DNA of 64,000 nucleotides from contig NW_019091461.1 of assembly GCF_001949145.1 (NCBI RefSeq), forward strand, positions 432,001 to 496,000, in the 5' to 3' direction. This stretch comes from Acanthaster planci. Its lineage: Eukaryota; Echinodermata; Asteroidea; Valvatida; Acanthasteridae. Every line of letters starts with the position of its first letter. Within the stretch, counting starts at the first letter, position 1. The notes beneath the pieces were generated by a model that was given only the letters and a program-made list of their open reading frames with translations, searched no databases and was not told where the DNA came from. The position numbers and the translations under genes were made by a program. Of the stretch, positions 20,301 through 30,805 are shown in pieces.

Positions 20301-23300
20301 GAAGAGGATGATCGCTAGGGAGTCATCCCCGCATACTGGCTGACCTGGGAAACAAATAAAAAAGGAAACTGACATTTTCATGTTCCTATTTTCTTCATAA
20401 TTTCCGTTTCAAACAGCGACCAGCTTTACATAATACATTTAACTTCAACAAGACTGCCGCTGAACACTTCATACATTTCTGTTTGTTTTAACAACCATTA
20501 TCAATTACCAATTTAGCTGTGTTTTCAACTTCAGCAAAAAAAGGTTCTTTTATATGTTTTTTGAGATAGAGGCTAACATCATGTAAAAACTCTTTTGAGG
20601 AGATATTCAGCTATGACTCAATCTGGATTACGGATGTACATGTACTCTGGATAACTTGGAAATGCCTTCTGACTAAGTTCCACGGTCTGATGTGATCAAT
20701 CTGATCCAAGTTGGCTGATCTGCTTTCTCTATATGCGTTGCAATTTGTTCCTAGAGTCATCTCCAAAAATCAAATCATTTCCCTTTTTTTCCACCAGCAT
20801 GCAAAGCCTGGAATTACATTTATCTAACATAACACATGCATTAACAAAGTTACTGAGAGAGGCAGCATTACTATGGGCTGCATTAAGATTCACGCAACAA
20901 AGTTCCAAGGATTCAATTGAGTTCTCCAAAGAAGAGTGAGCAAACATTTCAAAAATATAAAAACAACAATGAAATATGAAAAGCTTTGCTCACTGCCAGT
21001 CACAGAAAAGTTGTCTTTTGGTTGAATATGTAAGTTTGGGACTGAATGAAAAAAAAAAAAAGGATTTTGATGAGCAGTGAGCAAAATCTTTACCCAGCAT
21101 ACCTAATTCTGCCTTGAAGATTTCCCTTTGTTGTTTCTGTTTGTCCGTGTCCTGGTCTGACTCCATTCTTAGTGTCTCAATCATGATATACAACACACTC
21201 AACGCAACCCTTTGGAAAAAGAGAGCACATTGCAACAAACTGTAATCGTTTTTCCACCAAATGACCTTCTGTTCTCATACGCGAGCATTGTCAAAAAAGA
21301 AGCAAAACGTGTAGTTGATGTCTCACTTGAAAATTGAGTGTCCCCATTTGAGCCACTTCAATTTCAATCTAATTGAACTTGGCGGCTCAAAGAATGGTAA
21401 AGATTTGCGACAGAATTACAAACCGCTAGCTTGGAAGTCAGAATGAATACCTTAGGTCTGTGCTGTCAATTATTGATACTGCTGGCTTCCTGAGGGCCGT
21501 CGAAGCTGCCACAGAGTTTCTGTACAATTCCAGAAGGTAACAGGATGACAATTACAATGACTGTAGATATTTACATTAAGGGATTCACCGTCAGGACCCT
21601 GTCATAAGGTGGAGACTTATGGGTTTCGCGCAACAGAAACTGGCTCCAGTACAGTAGGTACGACTACGGGTAGTGATTGTTACATGGCACTGTGAACAAA
21701 AATACTGCTTCTCAAAGTTGAAAGGCAGGTACATGTGAATTATCACTTAAGACTCATTCACGATTTATCTCAGACATATTTTGGCTAGTAGCCTGGATTT
21801 TATGATGTTGTTTTTTAAAGCAAAAACCATATTGGGCATAGACACAAGTATTAAAACAACAAATGATGTATTGACCTAATATCGTATTTGTGCCGAGAAA
21901 AGTCTTGTCTTGTGCTAACAGCCCCTCTGCGATTGACAGAAATGGCTACGGCTGGAAATCACACATATGCCTAAGGAAGTCTTTAGCTAGTGGCTGCTGC
22001 CACTTTCCATAGACTCATGCATTATTGTTAGCCGCAGCCTAGAGACTAGCAGGCAGTCCGAGCCTGGTCAAATTCTGGCACGGATGAGAGGGCCAATATG
22101 AAGATACTCACTCAGCTTCCATACTGAGCAACTCCACAAAGGTGTTGAAGACTGAACACTCGTACAGGAGGAAACAATTCTCCCGGGCTCGTTTCCTCTG
22201 TTCTTCTTCACTAGAACACTCACTGAAACAACCTGTGTACAAAGAATTCCAACACCAGTACCCCACAAGGTAAACTGACAAGAGAAACACTTTTCAATTT
22301 GTCTGTTGATGCTATCTACTTGCAGACATTTACTGTATGCATGTACCTCAATGCATTCAATCGAAGTATCCTGGATCTGTCAAAATCAGAAAGCTTAATC
22401 ACAAAGAGTGTGCAAGACTTGAGTCTGATCCCTTTTACTTTATGACGTTCTTTGACATTAAGTACAAAGATTGTGCATTGGTTTGTAAGTCAGTGGAAGG
22501 CGTTAGAGGATTCTGGAAGGTCTTCAGCAAAATGTCCTTGGGCGTGTAAAGATTGATGAGAGGAATGCAACTGAACCGGGTCCTCGCACCTTGGGCCAAG
22601 TACAGAATTGCTCTTGCCGATTTCATCCTCTGCTCGCGCTTGGCACTCTCCACGTTGTTCAGAAGGTGCAGGACGTGCATCTGTTGGTGATCGGGACTGA
22701 GCTGTGCCCATTTCTCCTTGACTGCAGGATAAACCGACAAGATTACAAACGTGAGTTTGTCAGGGGGACAAGTGGTTTACACTTCTACTGCCATGCTTTT
22801 ATTTCTCATCCAAGCCAGGTGTTGACATAGATTAACCACGACAAAGGTGAGACCCAAATGTATTTGTTGCCTTGTTTTACTGAATTTTAGAAAACAGCTT
22901 GACAGTAGCATCAAAAGACGTCTATTATTTTGCTATTTGTAGTTTTACTGTGGATATGCACATTGTAATACACCCTCTTTGATGCGTACGCACGAATACG
23001 GCTACAAACAACTTAACAAATTATCATGAGTACCAAGTAGGATCCGTGGTGCAGTGGGTAGCGGCCACAAGTAGCCTAGCGCTAGAATGCGCTATTATAA
23101 TCTCTTCGAGTTCTTTCAAAGCCATTCAAAACCACAGTTGCTGATTTCAGAGAAATATACATAACTTACTGTAGGAGTGGAAGTCTTCTTCAAAGCATTT
23201 CTGGCAAAGAGCAAACTCAGGTTCCTCTGTGTAACTATACAATTCTGTGAACGATGTTTAAAAAAAATATGACATTCATGAAATTCCACCATTTTTAAAA

Positions 23301-24526
23301 ATTCATATCAGGAGCTCTAACCATCTTCTAGGTTCCTGACACCAGAAAGTATTTCCCATAGCATTGTTTGTTAAACCTTACTGCACTGAAAGTACATGTA
23401 CATGTTATTAGAACTGATCCTACAGTCAGGATTGCAGCTATACATGAGGCTGACAGTTTAGTCAGGACCAGGGGCCAATTTCATAGAGCTGCTTAAGCAC
23501 AAAATTTGCTTAGGCGTGAAAAAAACTTGCTTAAAAAATCAAAGGTTACCAGTTCAAACTCTATTTGATTGTCATGCTAACCAAAAGACAGCTAAATACG
23601 ATCCCAAAACAATACACGTCACATGGAGTTTTGGCTGGTTACCAGACTTATCAAGCAAGGTTTTCTCGTGCGAGTTTTGGCTGGTTACCTGATTTATCAA
23701 GTAAGGTTTTCTCGCGCTTAAGCAAATTTTGTGCTTAAGCAGCTCTATCCCAGTGCTATCAGTAACATACCCACCTGCAATCTCGTGCTTGTACTTGTTG
23801 GCATCGTCATACTCAAAGTCAAGATCTGGGCTGTCATTCTGGCTCTAAGAAATAAACATTAAGTGTCTTTAACACAACAGAAATAAGAAATGAATTAAAA
23901 TTGCAAGCCTTCTCTTTCTCTGCCCCTCCCCATGTCTGTACATTTATGGAACTCGATGATACTCAGTTGGACTTTTGGGTGGCCATAAAAAATGAAGGGT
24001 TATTTACCAACAGGTTATTTATCAATTTCTCCGCTAAGGAGAGAAATGTCTCTTTATAATGACATAAAAATGAAGAAATAAGCCATGCAAAGGTGAAATC
24101 CTGAGAGCCTGCAGAGACAAATCAATCATTCGGGAAGACACAATTAGATCTTGCACTCAGTTATTACCTCTCTCAACGCTGATATAGGCAACAATTTAAC
24201 AAATGGACTAGGCCCTATTCCGTGTAGGCCTACTGATTGTATGTTTGGCATGATCAGTCTGTCCATCAATCTGCAAAATCCCTTGAATCAATTTTCTATC
24301 TGGAAATTTAGTTCCGAGTTAGGCCTACTTGACAAGCTGTGCACAAACAGAATGAGACTGGTCTGAAAAAGTTAAGAAATCCACGCAAAAATAAAATTCA
24401 AGCAGTCTAATTATAAACAGCGTTTCTTACATCTGAGTCCCTCCTTTGTCTCCGAAGAAGTTCTCGTAGTTTGGGTAGGCCACCGCCTCTTTTAGCGGCC
24501 AAACCTCCGGCCATTGGAACCTCCAT
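8918..24526 (-). CDS. STRIP1: Striatin-interacting protein (STRIP1/2, FAM40 family)
   Basis: Core scaffold of the cytoplasmic STRIPAK complex (striatin, PP2A A/C, MOB4, GCKIII kinases), which controls Hippo signalling, cytoskeleton and cell shape. There are 21 coding exons: 24431-24526, 23775-23844, 23170-23244, 22590-22721, 22112-22232, 21451-21519, 21103-21209, 20217-20344, 19460-19639, 14531-14709, 14322-14387, 13851-13914, 13351-13422, 12912-12986, 12462-12559, 12101-12227, 11815-11915, 11216-11282, 10812-10916, 9449-9653, 8918-9183. They sum to 2403 nt, exactly 800 codons plus TAG, with every junction in phase. Human STRIP1 has 837 residues; the difference is mostly the shorter N-terminus and linker. 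Conserved blocks such as [25 protein letters not shown] and [19 protein letters not shown] leave little doubt. A single invertebrate gene would be co-orthologous to vertebrate STRIP1 and STRIP2, so the symbol is by family only. Confidence 0.96.
10167..10690. repeat. 36-bp minisatellite, about 13.5 copies
   Basis: Tandem units of 36 bp (core atggctactcacagtgcatt followed by ctaccaaagtcaagct) start at 10167 and repeat 13 times with one or two substitutions each, then decay in a fourteenth copy. They lie in the STRIP intron between exons 19 and 20. Because 36 is a multiple of 3 and the unit lacks stops in several frames, long open frames appear on both strands. These are artefacts of the period and not genes. 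Confidence 0.97.
14531..19639 (-). CDS. STRIP1: STRIP exons 9-10: linker and acidic/proline-rich segment
   Basis: Exon 9 (19460-19639) encodes [20 protein letters not shown], then [19 protein letters not shown], the conserved phospho-site-like linker. Exon 10 (14531-14709) encodes [20 protein letters not shown], a run of glutamates, SSQPPPPTP and [13 protein letters not shown]. The acidic and proline-rich parts are low complexity and probably disordered, while LPWTPKVR begins the second folded half. The intron between them is 4.8 kb, the largest of the gene. The residues read straight across it as in human STRIP, so no exon appears to be hidden inside. Confidence 0.92.
14879..15130. repeat. 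G/A-rich low-complexity tract in STRIP intron 9
   Basis: The plus strand has many GGGG runs with A and few C. A second purine-rich tract lies at 15601-15800. The STRIP transcript is copied from this strand, so its pre-mRNA is pyrimidine-rich here, 170-420 nt upstream of the exon 10 acceptor. The plus strand has G-quadruplex-forming potential. No gene is visible in the tract. Confidence 0.6.
17289..17658. mobile_element. Foldback element/MITE with arms of about 125 bp
   Basis: The left arm (about 17289-17418, starting taataagccttttg) is the inverted copy of the right arm (about 17532-17658, ending caaaaggcttatta). Matching stretches include gaataaaatctggta, gacactgttgct and the aattc boundaries, with scattered mismatches and small indels. 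A spacer of about 115 bp with a (TG)n tract separates them. There is no transposase frame. It sits inside the largest STRIP intron. Confidence 0.85.
20217..24526 (-). CDS. STRIP1: STRIP exons 1-8: N-terminal N1221 domain
   Basis: Exon 1 begins [15 protein letters not shown] and ends RRQRRDSD; this basic leader is shorter than the Pro-rich human one. Exons 2-8 continue with [40 protein letters not shown], a helical block [55 protein letters not shown] and [20 protein letters not shown]. This matches the N1221 (Pfam PF07923) half of the FAM40 family, an all-helical fold. Two acceptors were decided by phase: exon 3 starts at 23244 rather than 23234, and exon 6 at 21519 rather than 21505. Only these choices keep the frame and the conserved residues. 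Confidence 0.93.
23473..23754. mobile_element. MITE with TIRs containing gagctgcttaagcacaaaat
   Basis: The left arm at about 23485-23514 (tagagctgcttaagcacaaa plus atttgctta) is repeated inverted at about 23717-23748. The interior contains a direct duplication of about 45 bp (gagttttggctggttacc followed by ttatcaag and aaggttttctcg) at about 23625-23711. It has no coding capacity and lies in the STRIP intron between exons 2 and 3. Degenerate relatives carrying gcttagca and aggttacca pieces are seen near 62985-63110 and 50650-50730. Confidence 0.85.
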
Positions 24527-27500
24527 GACTGCGAGTTTTTAATGCCGTTCACATTGCACGTGTAGCCCAACTAAAAGATTACAACGTACGACAAATTGGC
24601 CCTGTAAGTATGCTTTATGTCGCATACGTGGGCGCTAAAAATTCCAAACTGTTTAGCGCCATCAAGAGGCTGCAAAAACTTTTTAGAACGAGTGTCGTCT
24701 GCTTTTGTCAATGCGACGTAGCATGCACTTGAACCTTAGACTGTTCTTGCTTTTATACCAACACAGTTGCGCACACATTCAGTTTTGGAGGACTCAGACA
24801 TGTTGCCAAGACAAATTTTCGTCCGTCAAATCCTTAAACAAAACAGGCAAACATGGCAAAATGCAACTGTATCCTCCCACCCCAACGGTGAACATAAAAA
24901 ACAGCCAGTTTGAGTTGAAGGAATTAAACAAAATACATTCTGTGAGAAAGCTCAGTATATTCTCAATTAACTTGTTTTTATTTCAACCATTCTTGAAACA
25001 ATTAAACTTCCAAATCGTAATTTTATAAGGGGCAGCAAAATACTAGTACACACTTCCAACTTTGCTACCGAGTGTTGCCGTAGATTTTAAAGGCCAACAC
25101 TGCTGCTGATTTCCCATTTTTTGTGAGAAAATTTTATCTAAGAATCGTGTATTTTATGGCATTGTTAAATCCTGACACATCCAAATACGAACAAAAAACA
25201 AACATTTCTGTTTGCTTTTTTCCCCTGAAAATAAAAAACTACAGCCCACATGTTTGTAAAGGCAAGAGTTGACAATCTTATTTGCAGTTTATCGGGTTTC
25301 TGTGGCTGCACTGTTTCTATCTGCAAAATATCTCCCGCCAAAAAAGCCAAAAAAACATCAAACAAACTAATGAAAAGAGCCCTTCCTATGTTGACAGTCT
25401 ACACAAAATAAACATCCATAGCTAAAATAAAATTTAAGGTGTCTTTAAGAGGACAAAATAAAGTCACAAGTGTCAGTTTCTGCCAAAATAAAACCAGCAG
25501 CTTTTAAGATTAATGCCTATGAAAAATCTTTTGTATAAAGTTTCATTTAGCCATGCTTAATGTGATAAATAGTTATGGCAGTGGAGTGAGAAATTAATGT
25601 AAAAATGCCCATGTCCAGGTAATAATGATTAACTCTCAAAGAGCTAGGTTATCTTGAAGCATCTCACAGGATTCGGCAGTGCCACACTCGATTTTTTTTA
25701 AATTTGCCATGCTTGTAAAGACGCTCCTTATCATTACAAATGTGAAGTTTGAACTTAATCGGACATATGATTTTGTTGGTATGGTCATTTGAAGTTCAAG
25801 GCTACATGCGTGCCAGTACGTGTGCACTGAACACAGTAGTGGAAAAATATGCATTTCTCGCTGGCCTGCGTGCTGCACAAGCACAATATATTCAATTTTC
25901 ATACAACTGGTGTCAAAATGATCAAAAAGAGTTACTCTAAAAACTCTTCAAAAGTTCAGCTCCTGAAGAAACTGCACTGCAATGATATTGGAAAAAAATG
26001 TCAAGGTGGGATTCTGCCCACCCACCAGCTCTTTTAGGGTTAAGATTAATGCTTAACGTCTATGCCATACTAAAATGTAAATAATGGGAACATATTTTTC
26101 TACAAACTGATATAATAAGAGTCCCACGAAAGCCAAGCATTAATGAAGCCTTCACATTTATACTTGTCAACTGAATCCAAAAGAGAAATGCCCTTCCAAC
26201 AAAAATCTACAAGCTTTACTTTAGTATAAAAATAAATAACAAATTGAAAGCACACTACAGAAATATACAAACCATAAAAAAACACAGAACCATGCAGAGC
26301 AAAGCAGCAAAGTATTGTGTAAACCTGTGTTAAGCGTGATGTCATTATTGCACTCAAGAAACACAAAAAACTGTGTTAAAGTAAATATCTACAAAATATG
26401 CTGGAAGGAGGCTTACAGACGAAAAGAAAAAGTATGGCATGTTGCATTTATGGAAATGGTGCACATCTAGTGTGGAACACCAATTCAGATGCCCAATACA
26501 TGAACAGTCATGGAAATGCAAGCCTTGATTCAAGTCTGATGTTTTTCCAGCTATTATAATTTAACCACTGGTAGCAAATACAGCGGTGTTTGGCCCATGG
26601 AGGGCCAGAAATCATGCACGGCATCAGACGTGAATCCAGACTAGGGAAGCATTTGCATACGACCTCTGGCCAGGGAGAGTTGGGAATGTTTTTAAAACTG
26701 CAGTGAAAACGTGCCACTCAATATTGGCTGTTACTACGACTCATTCAACCATAATACTTTACAAAAAGTCAAATAAATGTGACATAAATCATAATTAAAA
26801 ATGGATAAAAATACTTCCTTGGCATAATCCCAAATACTGCCGGTTGAAAAAACTGTTGATTTTCTATGAAATGAGGCTGTGCTTTCAACATGTGGGAAAT
26901 AGGGGTACAAGAACAAATCTGGAAGTTACAATTGCTAAATCACATCAATTAAATGCTAATAAAAAAAGTGATTTTACTGGTCTACAACCACATTTTTTTT
27001 TTCAATCCATCAATTTCATGCATTCTTTGCGTACAAATGACATATTTTTAAAAAAAATCAATTTTTAGACATGATATTGGTCAATTAAGAATGTACAACT
27101 GTTATGCATAATTTCAGGTTTTATCTACACTGATCGACGAGCTGATTTAAGTAATTCCAAATCAAATATTTATAGACAAACTTTGCTGAGAAAGCTTGCT
27201 TTTTTAAATTGTAGGACAATGTTTTTTTTAAATAATTACAGATTCTTCTGACTGATTAAAACCTTTGGGATCCACGGTGAGAGTGTAGTAAAAATGGACA
27301 CGTGTTCTGTATACTACCAATGCTTACAAGACAAAAAATACCTTCAAACCTTCAAGCAAACTTGACAAATTGTGAACAAACAACATAACAGAAGCAGTTC
27401 AAAAATACATGTTCTGCTTCAGTTTGCTTTCACTTTTTCTAATCTGAAATGGAGTGAGCTCTCTTTGCTGCAGAGCACTTTGGCTGAAACATCGCCATTT

Positions 27501-29606
27501 TCTTTCTTTTTTTACTTCAGAGCACACTGCCTTGGTGTGAACACGGGGGATGCAACATGGTTACTGTTACTAGGGACCGGCCAATCCGGATCAAGAATCC
27601 AAGTTTGCCAGAGCTAAAGCTGCAGATGTGCACATCATGAATCTTTACTTGCACAGTGGATACAAATCAATTTCTAATACCTCAAAATGGGTTTTTAGAA
27701 AAAGGTTCTTCTTTTCAGATGACAATGTCAGCTGGTCAACAATGAAACTAGAAGAATTCAATTTCTTGGCTCACTTGGAATCAATAAGTTCCTAATCCTG
27801 ATGTTTAATCTTTAATTTAATGTTTATTACATAAACAATTTACAGCCCTTTTAATATCTTAGTAATAGAAACTATTTTTCATTTCTCACATCTAGCACAC
27901 ATTTTGTTCCCAAATATCATTCTCATCAAGGAGACACAATAAAATCTGCTGAAAAAGTTCAACAGCTGTTCCATGAAGACTTTCTTTACAAAAAAGTAAA
28001 CACGCAACAGTCAAGAGGAAGACGTTCACTTGATTTAGTTTTGGTTTTTTTTTTACAGAGGTGCTCTGTGCATTTAAGTTTGATAGGGGAAGGGCTTTCT
28101 CTTTACTTTATGTCACTTCATTTGTAATGAGTAATGCAAATATAAGTAACTTATGCCTCTGCACAGGAAGCACAAATCCTGACGCTTAACATAATAACAG
28201 GTGCAATTCAATCACAGTGGCGATCCAGTGCGATTCAGAAATGCTGGAACGGAGGGGGAGGTCTTAAGAGTTGAGAGTGGACAAGGTTGTCGTACAAAGG
28301 TGTTGCGTAGAAGAGGCCCCCACAGCTGGGCTGCATCTAGCAATGTTTGTAAACTACAGGTAATAGCATCACTTGGCCATGGTACAACAGGTGCCGATGA
28401 TGCCATGTAGAACGGGACACGCTATCATAACCAGCTGCGCCTCTCTACACCTCACAAGTTGATTAGCACCGTCACTTCACTCGAGGATTCACAACGTCTG
28501 AAATCAAACCAGGCGTTTGATCAAACAACACGTCAATCAAATGGCAAACGGATATGTCACTTTTCCTATTCCATGGATAAGTATATACATGTAAAAAAAA
28601 AACAGAAATGGAAAAACAAAACTGCACAAGGAAATTAAAAATGAGTCCAATGGATGCTGGGAGCCTTCCTCATTCATTTGAGATGCTGAAGATTCAAAGA
28701 AAAACTAAACTTACTATTCAGCAGCAGATATTCATCAAGTCACACTGTTTTAATCTGCTTTTGGAAGTTAGTAATGGCAAGTAGATGACATTTACGACAA
28801 TACGCCCGTTTGGGTTAATGCATTCAATTAACGTGGAGTCATCTTAACTTTTACGTGAAAAATTCCAACAAAACAATTAAAAATGTCAGTAGATGTGGAT
28901 GGCTCAACTGTTTGGGTTGTTCCACCAACGTGCAATGATTTGTAAATGTTCATACAAGAAAACATGCAGTATCTTCATAAGAGGAGCTATTTGAAGGCGT
29001 TTTCAATGTGGTCCATAGACCAAAGCACTGACCCCCCCAAAAAAATCCAACCAACAAACAGATCAGTGAAAATACTCCCATCTGCTTAGCTAAAAATCAA
29101 ATATGAAAACTGATAATCATCAACTCGAGTGTGCTCAAACATGCTAATACATGGTCAACAGAAAGGGAGGGCAGTGTCCTGCTTTTTCATGAATGAAAGT
29201 TTCGTCGTGTTTGATACATTCACACAAGAAATTCAGAACTTCCAGATGTGAACTTTATACTTCTACAGTGCTTCGTTAACATTAACTCGTTAATTTCAAA
29301 GAGTCCGCCAACAGTTCTTGGGGAAAAAAATAGACGGGTCAATGAATGTGTGGCATTTGAAAACAGGAGAAAAGAGGGGATTTTGTAAAACTCATCTCAG
29401 GTATTCATGAGATTTCTCCTGGTAACGATCCATACAGCCACAGAGGGAAAAAAAAAAACCCAAAACAAAAACAAACAAATGGACATGCAAGGGAATTTCG
29501 GGGACCCCAACTACCTTAGCTGCAGCTTTTAGGGTAAAAGTACATATCACAAGTTAATTACCTTATGCCCGTTAACTATGTTAATGGCCTCGGCTGTTTG
29601 GGGGTT
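24527..29606. other. Intergenic: STRIP promoter side and stabilin 3'UTR side
   Basis: Five kilobases with no coding exon I can support. STRIP transcription should start shortly above 24526; a 9-bp-stem hairpin (ggcgctaaa/tttagcgcc) sits near 24631-24661. Below 29607 the sequence should be the stabilin 3'UTR. The first minus-strand AATAAA below the stop is at 27823-27828, which would give a 3'UTR of about 1.8 kb. The rest is AT-rich with many A and T runs. The open frames here (for example near 24705-25028 and 28201-28410) show no conserved features. Confidence 0.5.
27823..27828 (-). terminator. Candidate polyadenylation signal for the stabilin gene
   Basis: First AATAAA on the minus strand below the predicted stop at 29607. 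Other A-rich hexamers lie further down, so this is only the nearest candidate. Confidence 0.3.
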
Positions 29607-30805
29607 TTAATAAGCTCTGGTGAAGTCAAGCTAGAAGAAACGACAGAACACAACAGAGTAGAAAAAGGTGGAAGACATTTGTGATATGTGTCCTAATTAG
29701 AAGGCAAAAAGCTTGTCAATATGTTAATAGAAGGCAGAAGCATAGCAGTCGGGTGGTTGTATTCACATGGGGAAACGGCATAAGGCGGGCATGGGGAAGG
29801 ATGAGTGTTACCAGACTACCCTGCCTTACACTGACCTCATGGTGGTGTCACCCATTTATTACTACAGCGCCTTCTGTTGGTATAAAGGAGATGATGGCAG
29901 GCAAGACCACAATTATATCACACACTGCTATTTCCGATGTTTTGCATCTCATATTACAAATGAGGTCTTTTGGTCTTGAAAGGCTGTGATTACGCTTGCT
30001 GGGAGAATAAAGTTACTTTCACCGTGTCATAACTGAAAAATCTGTTAATTAATGATCTGAAGAAAAGCTCAGTACTTCAGTGTTACATTTGAACAGGAGA
30101 GACCCTTTGCAAGTGTCCTCCGAAAAGGAAGTGGGAAATGCTTGATGAGAAATGCTTGACGAAAGTAGAAGTGAGATACCATCCTCCAAAAAGCCAAAAA
30201 TTAGAGTCCCGGAAACCGTCACCGCTGTGTAAATTTTAAAAGCCGTAAACACAAAGAGCAACCTAAATGAAATTTGTGTTTCCAGACAAAGGTTATTAAC
30301 CCTAACCCCCTAGGGACCATTGAAATCCTGCATAACCTTGTTCGGTTCAGCATGGTTAGGGTTAATCTAACACAGCAAGGATAATCAACCGCACAGGTCT
30401 TTGGCTAGACAGAAAAAAAAATACAATAACATATTAATTCGGAGGAATTACTCTTTAATGCTGTCAAGAAAGGGTTGCAACTTCCACTATTTCGATTTCT
30501 CGCGATTAAATGAAAGACCATTTTATCAACATTCTCAAATTTGTGCGAGCTCCACAGGTTGAAAACAACTGAACCAAATTCTCAAGGCCGCAAACTTTGA
30601 GTGGATACAATGCAACACCTATAACTTTCATAGCCATACTTACATCGGCAAAGCCTATAGTTTCGCTGTCCATGTCCGTTGTGTTATAAGCCCGCCTGTG
30701 GAATGTGGGATTGCGGAATACCTTCTCTGACTCCTCGTCTTCATCCTCCTCGGACACCATGTTGCTGCGACTGAAAGTCACACTGCCGTCCTCTGTGCCC
30801 CCGTT
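29607..30805 (-). CDS. STAB2: Stabilin cytoplasmic tail exons and stop
   Basis: Exon 30644-30805 (54 codons) reads [15 protein letters not shown], an acidic run [10 protein letters not shown], then [16 protein letters not shown] and [12 protein letters not shown] resembles the NPxY/F endocytosis motif; human STAB2 uses NPLY in its tail. A strong donor (gtaagtatgg) follows GAT. The proposed last exon 29607-29630 begins after tttcttctag and gives LDFTRAY then TAA. If the intron is kept, the frame instead reads on for 45 residues to a stop at about 30506. The first exon is certain; the terminal exon is inferred from splice sites and phase. Confidence 0.7.

Noticed and set aside
23041-23110. tRNA-like sequence (ggtgcagtgggtagcg)
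   Set aside because: It has a box A-like word, but the box B region is poor and no cloverleaf can be folded; at most a decayed SINE head.
24705-25028. A 107-codon plus-strand frame upstream of STRIP
   Set aside because: Composition is that of AT-rich noncoding DNA and no domain or conserved motif is visible. It could at most be a lineage-specific divergent transcript.
28201-28410. Overlapping frames on both strands in the stabilin 3' region
   Set aside because: Short, no motif, no splice partners; most likely 3'UTR.
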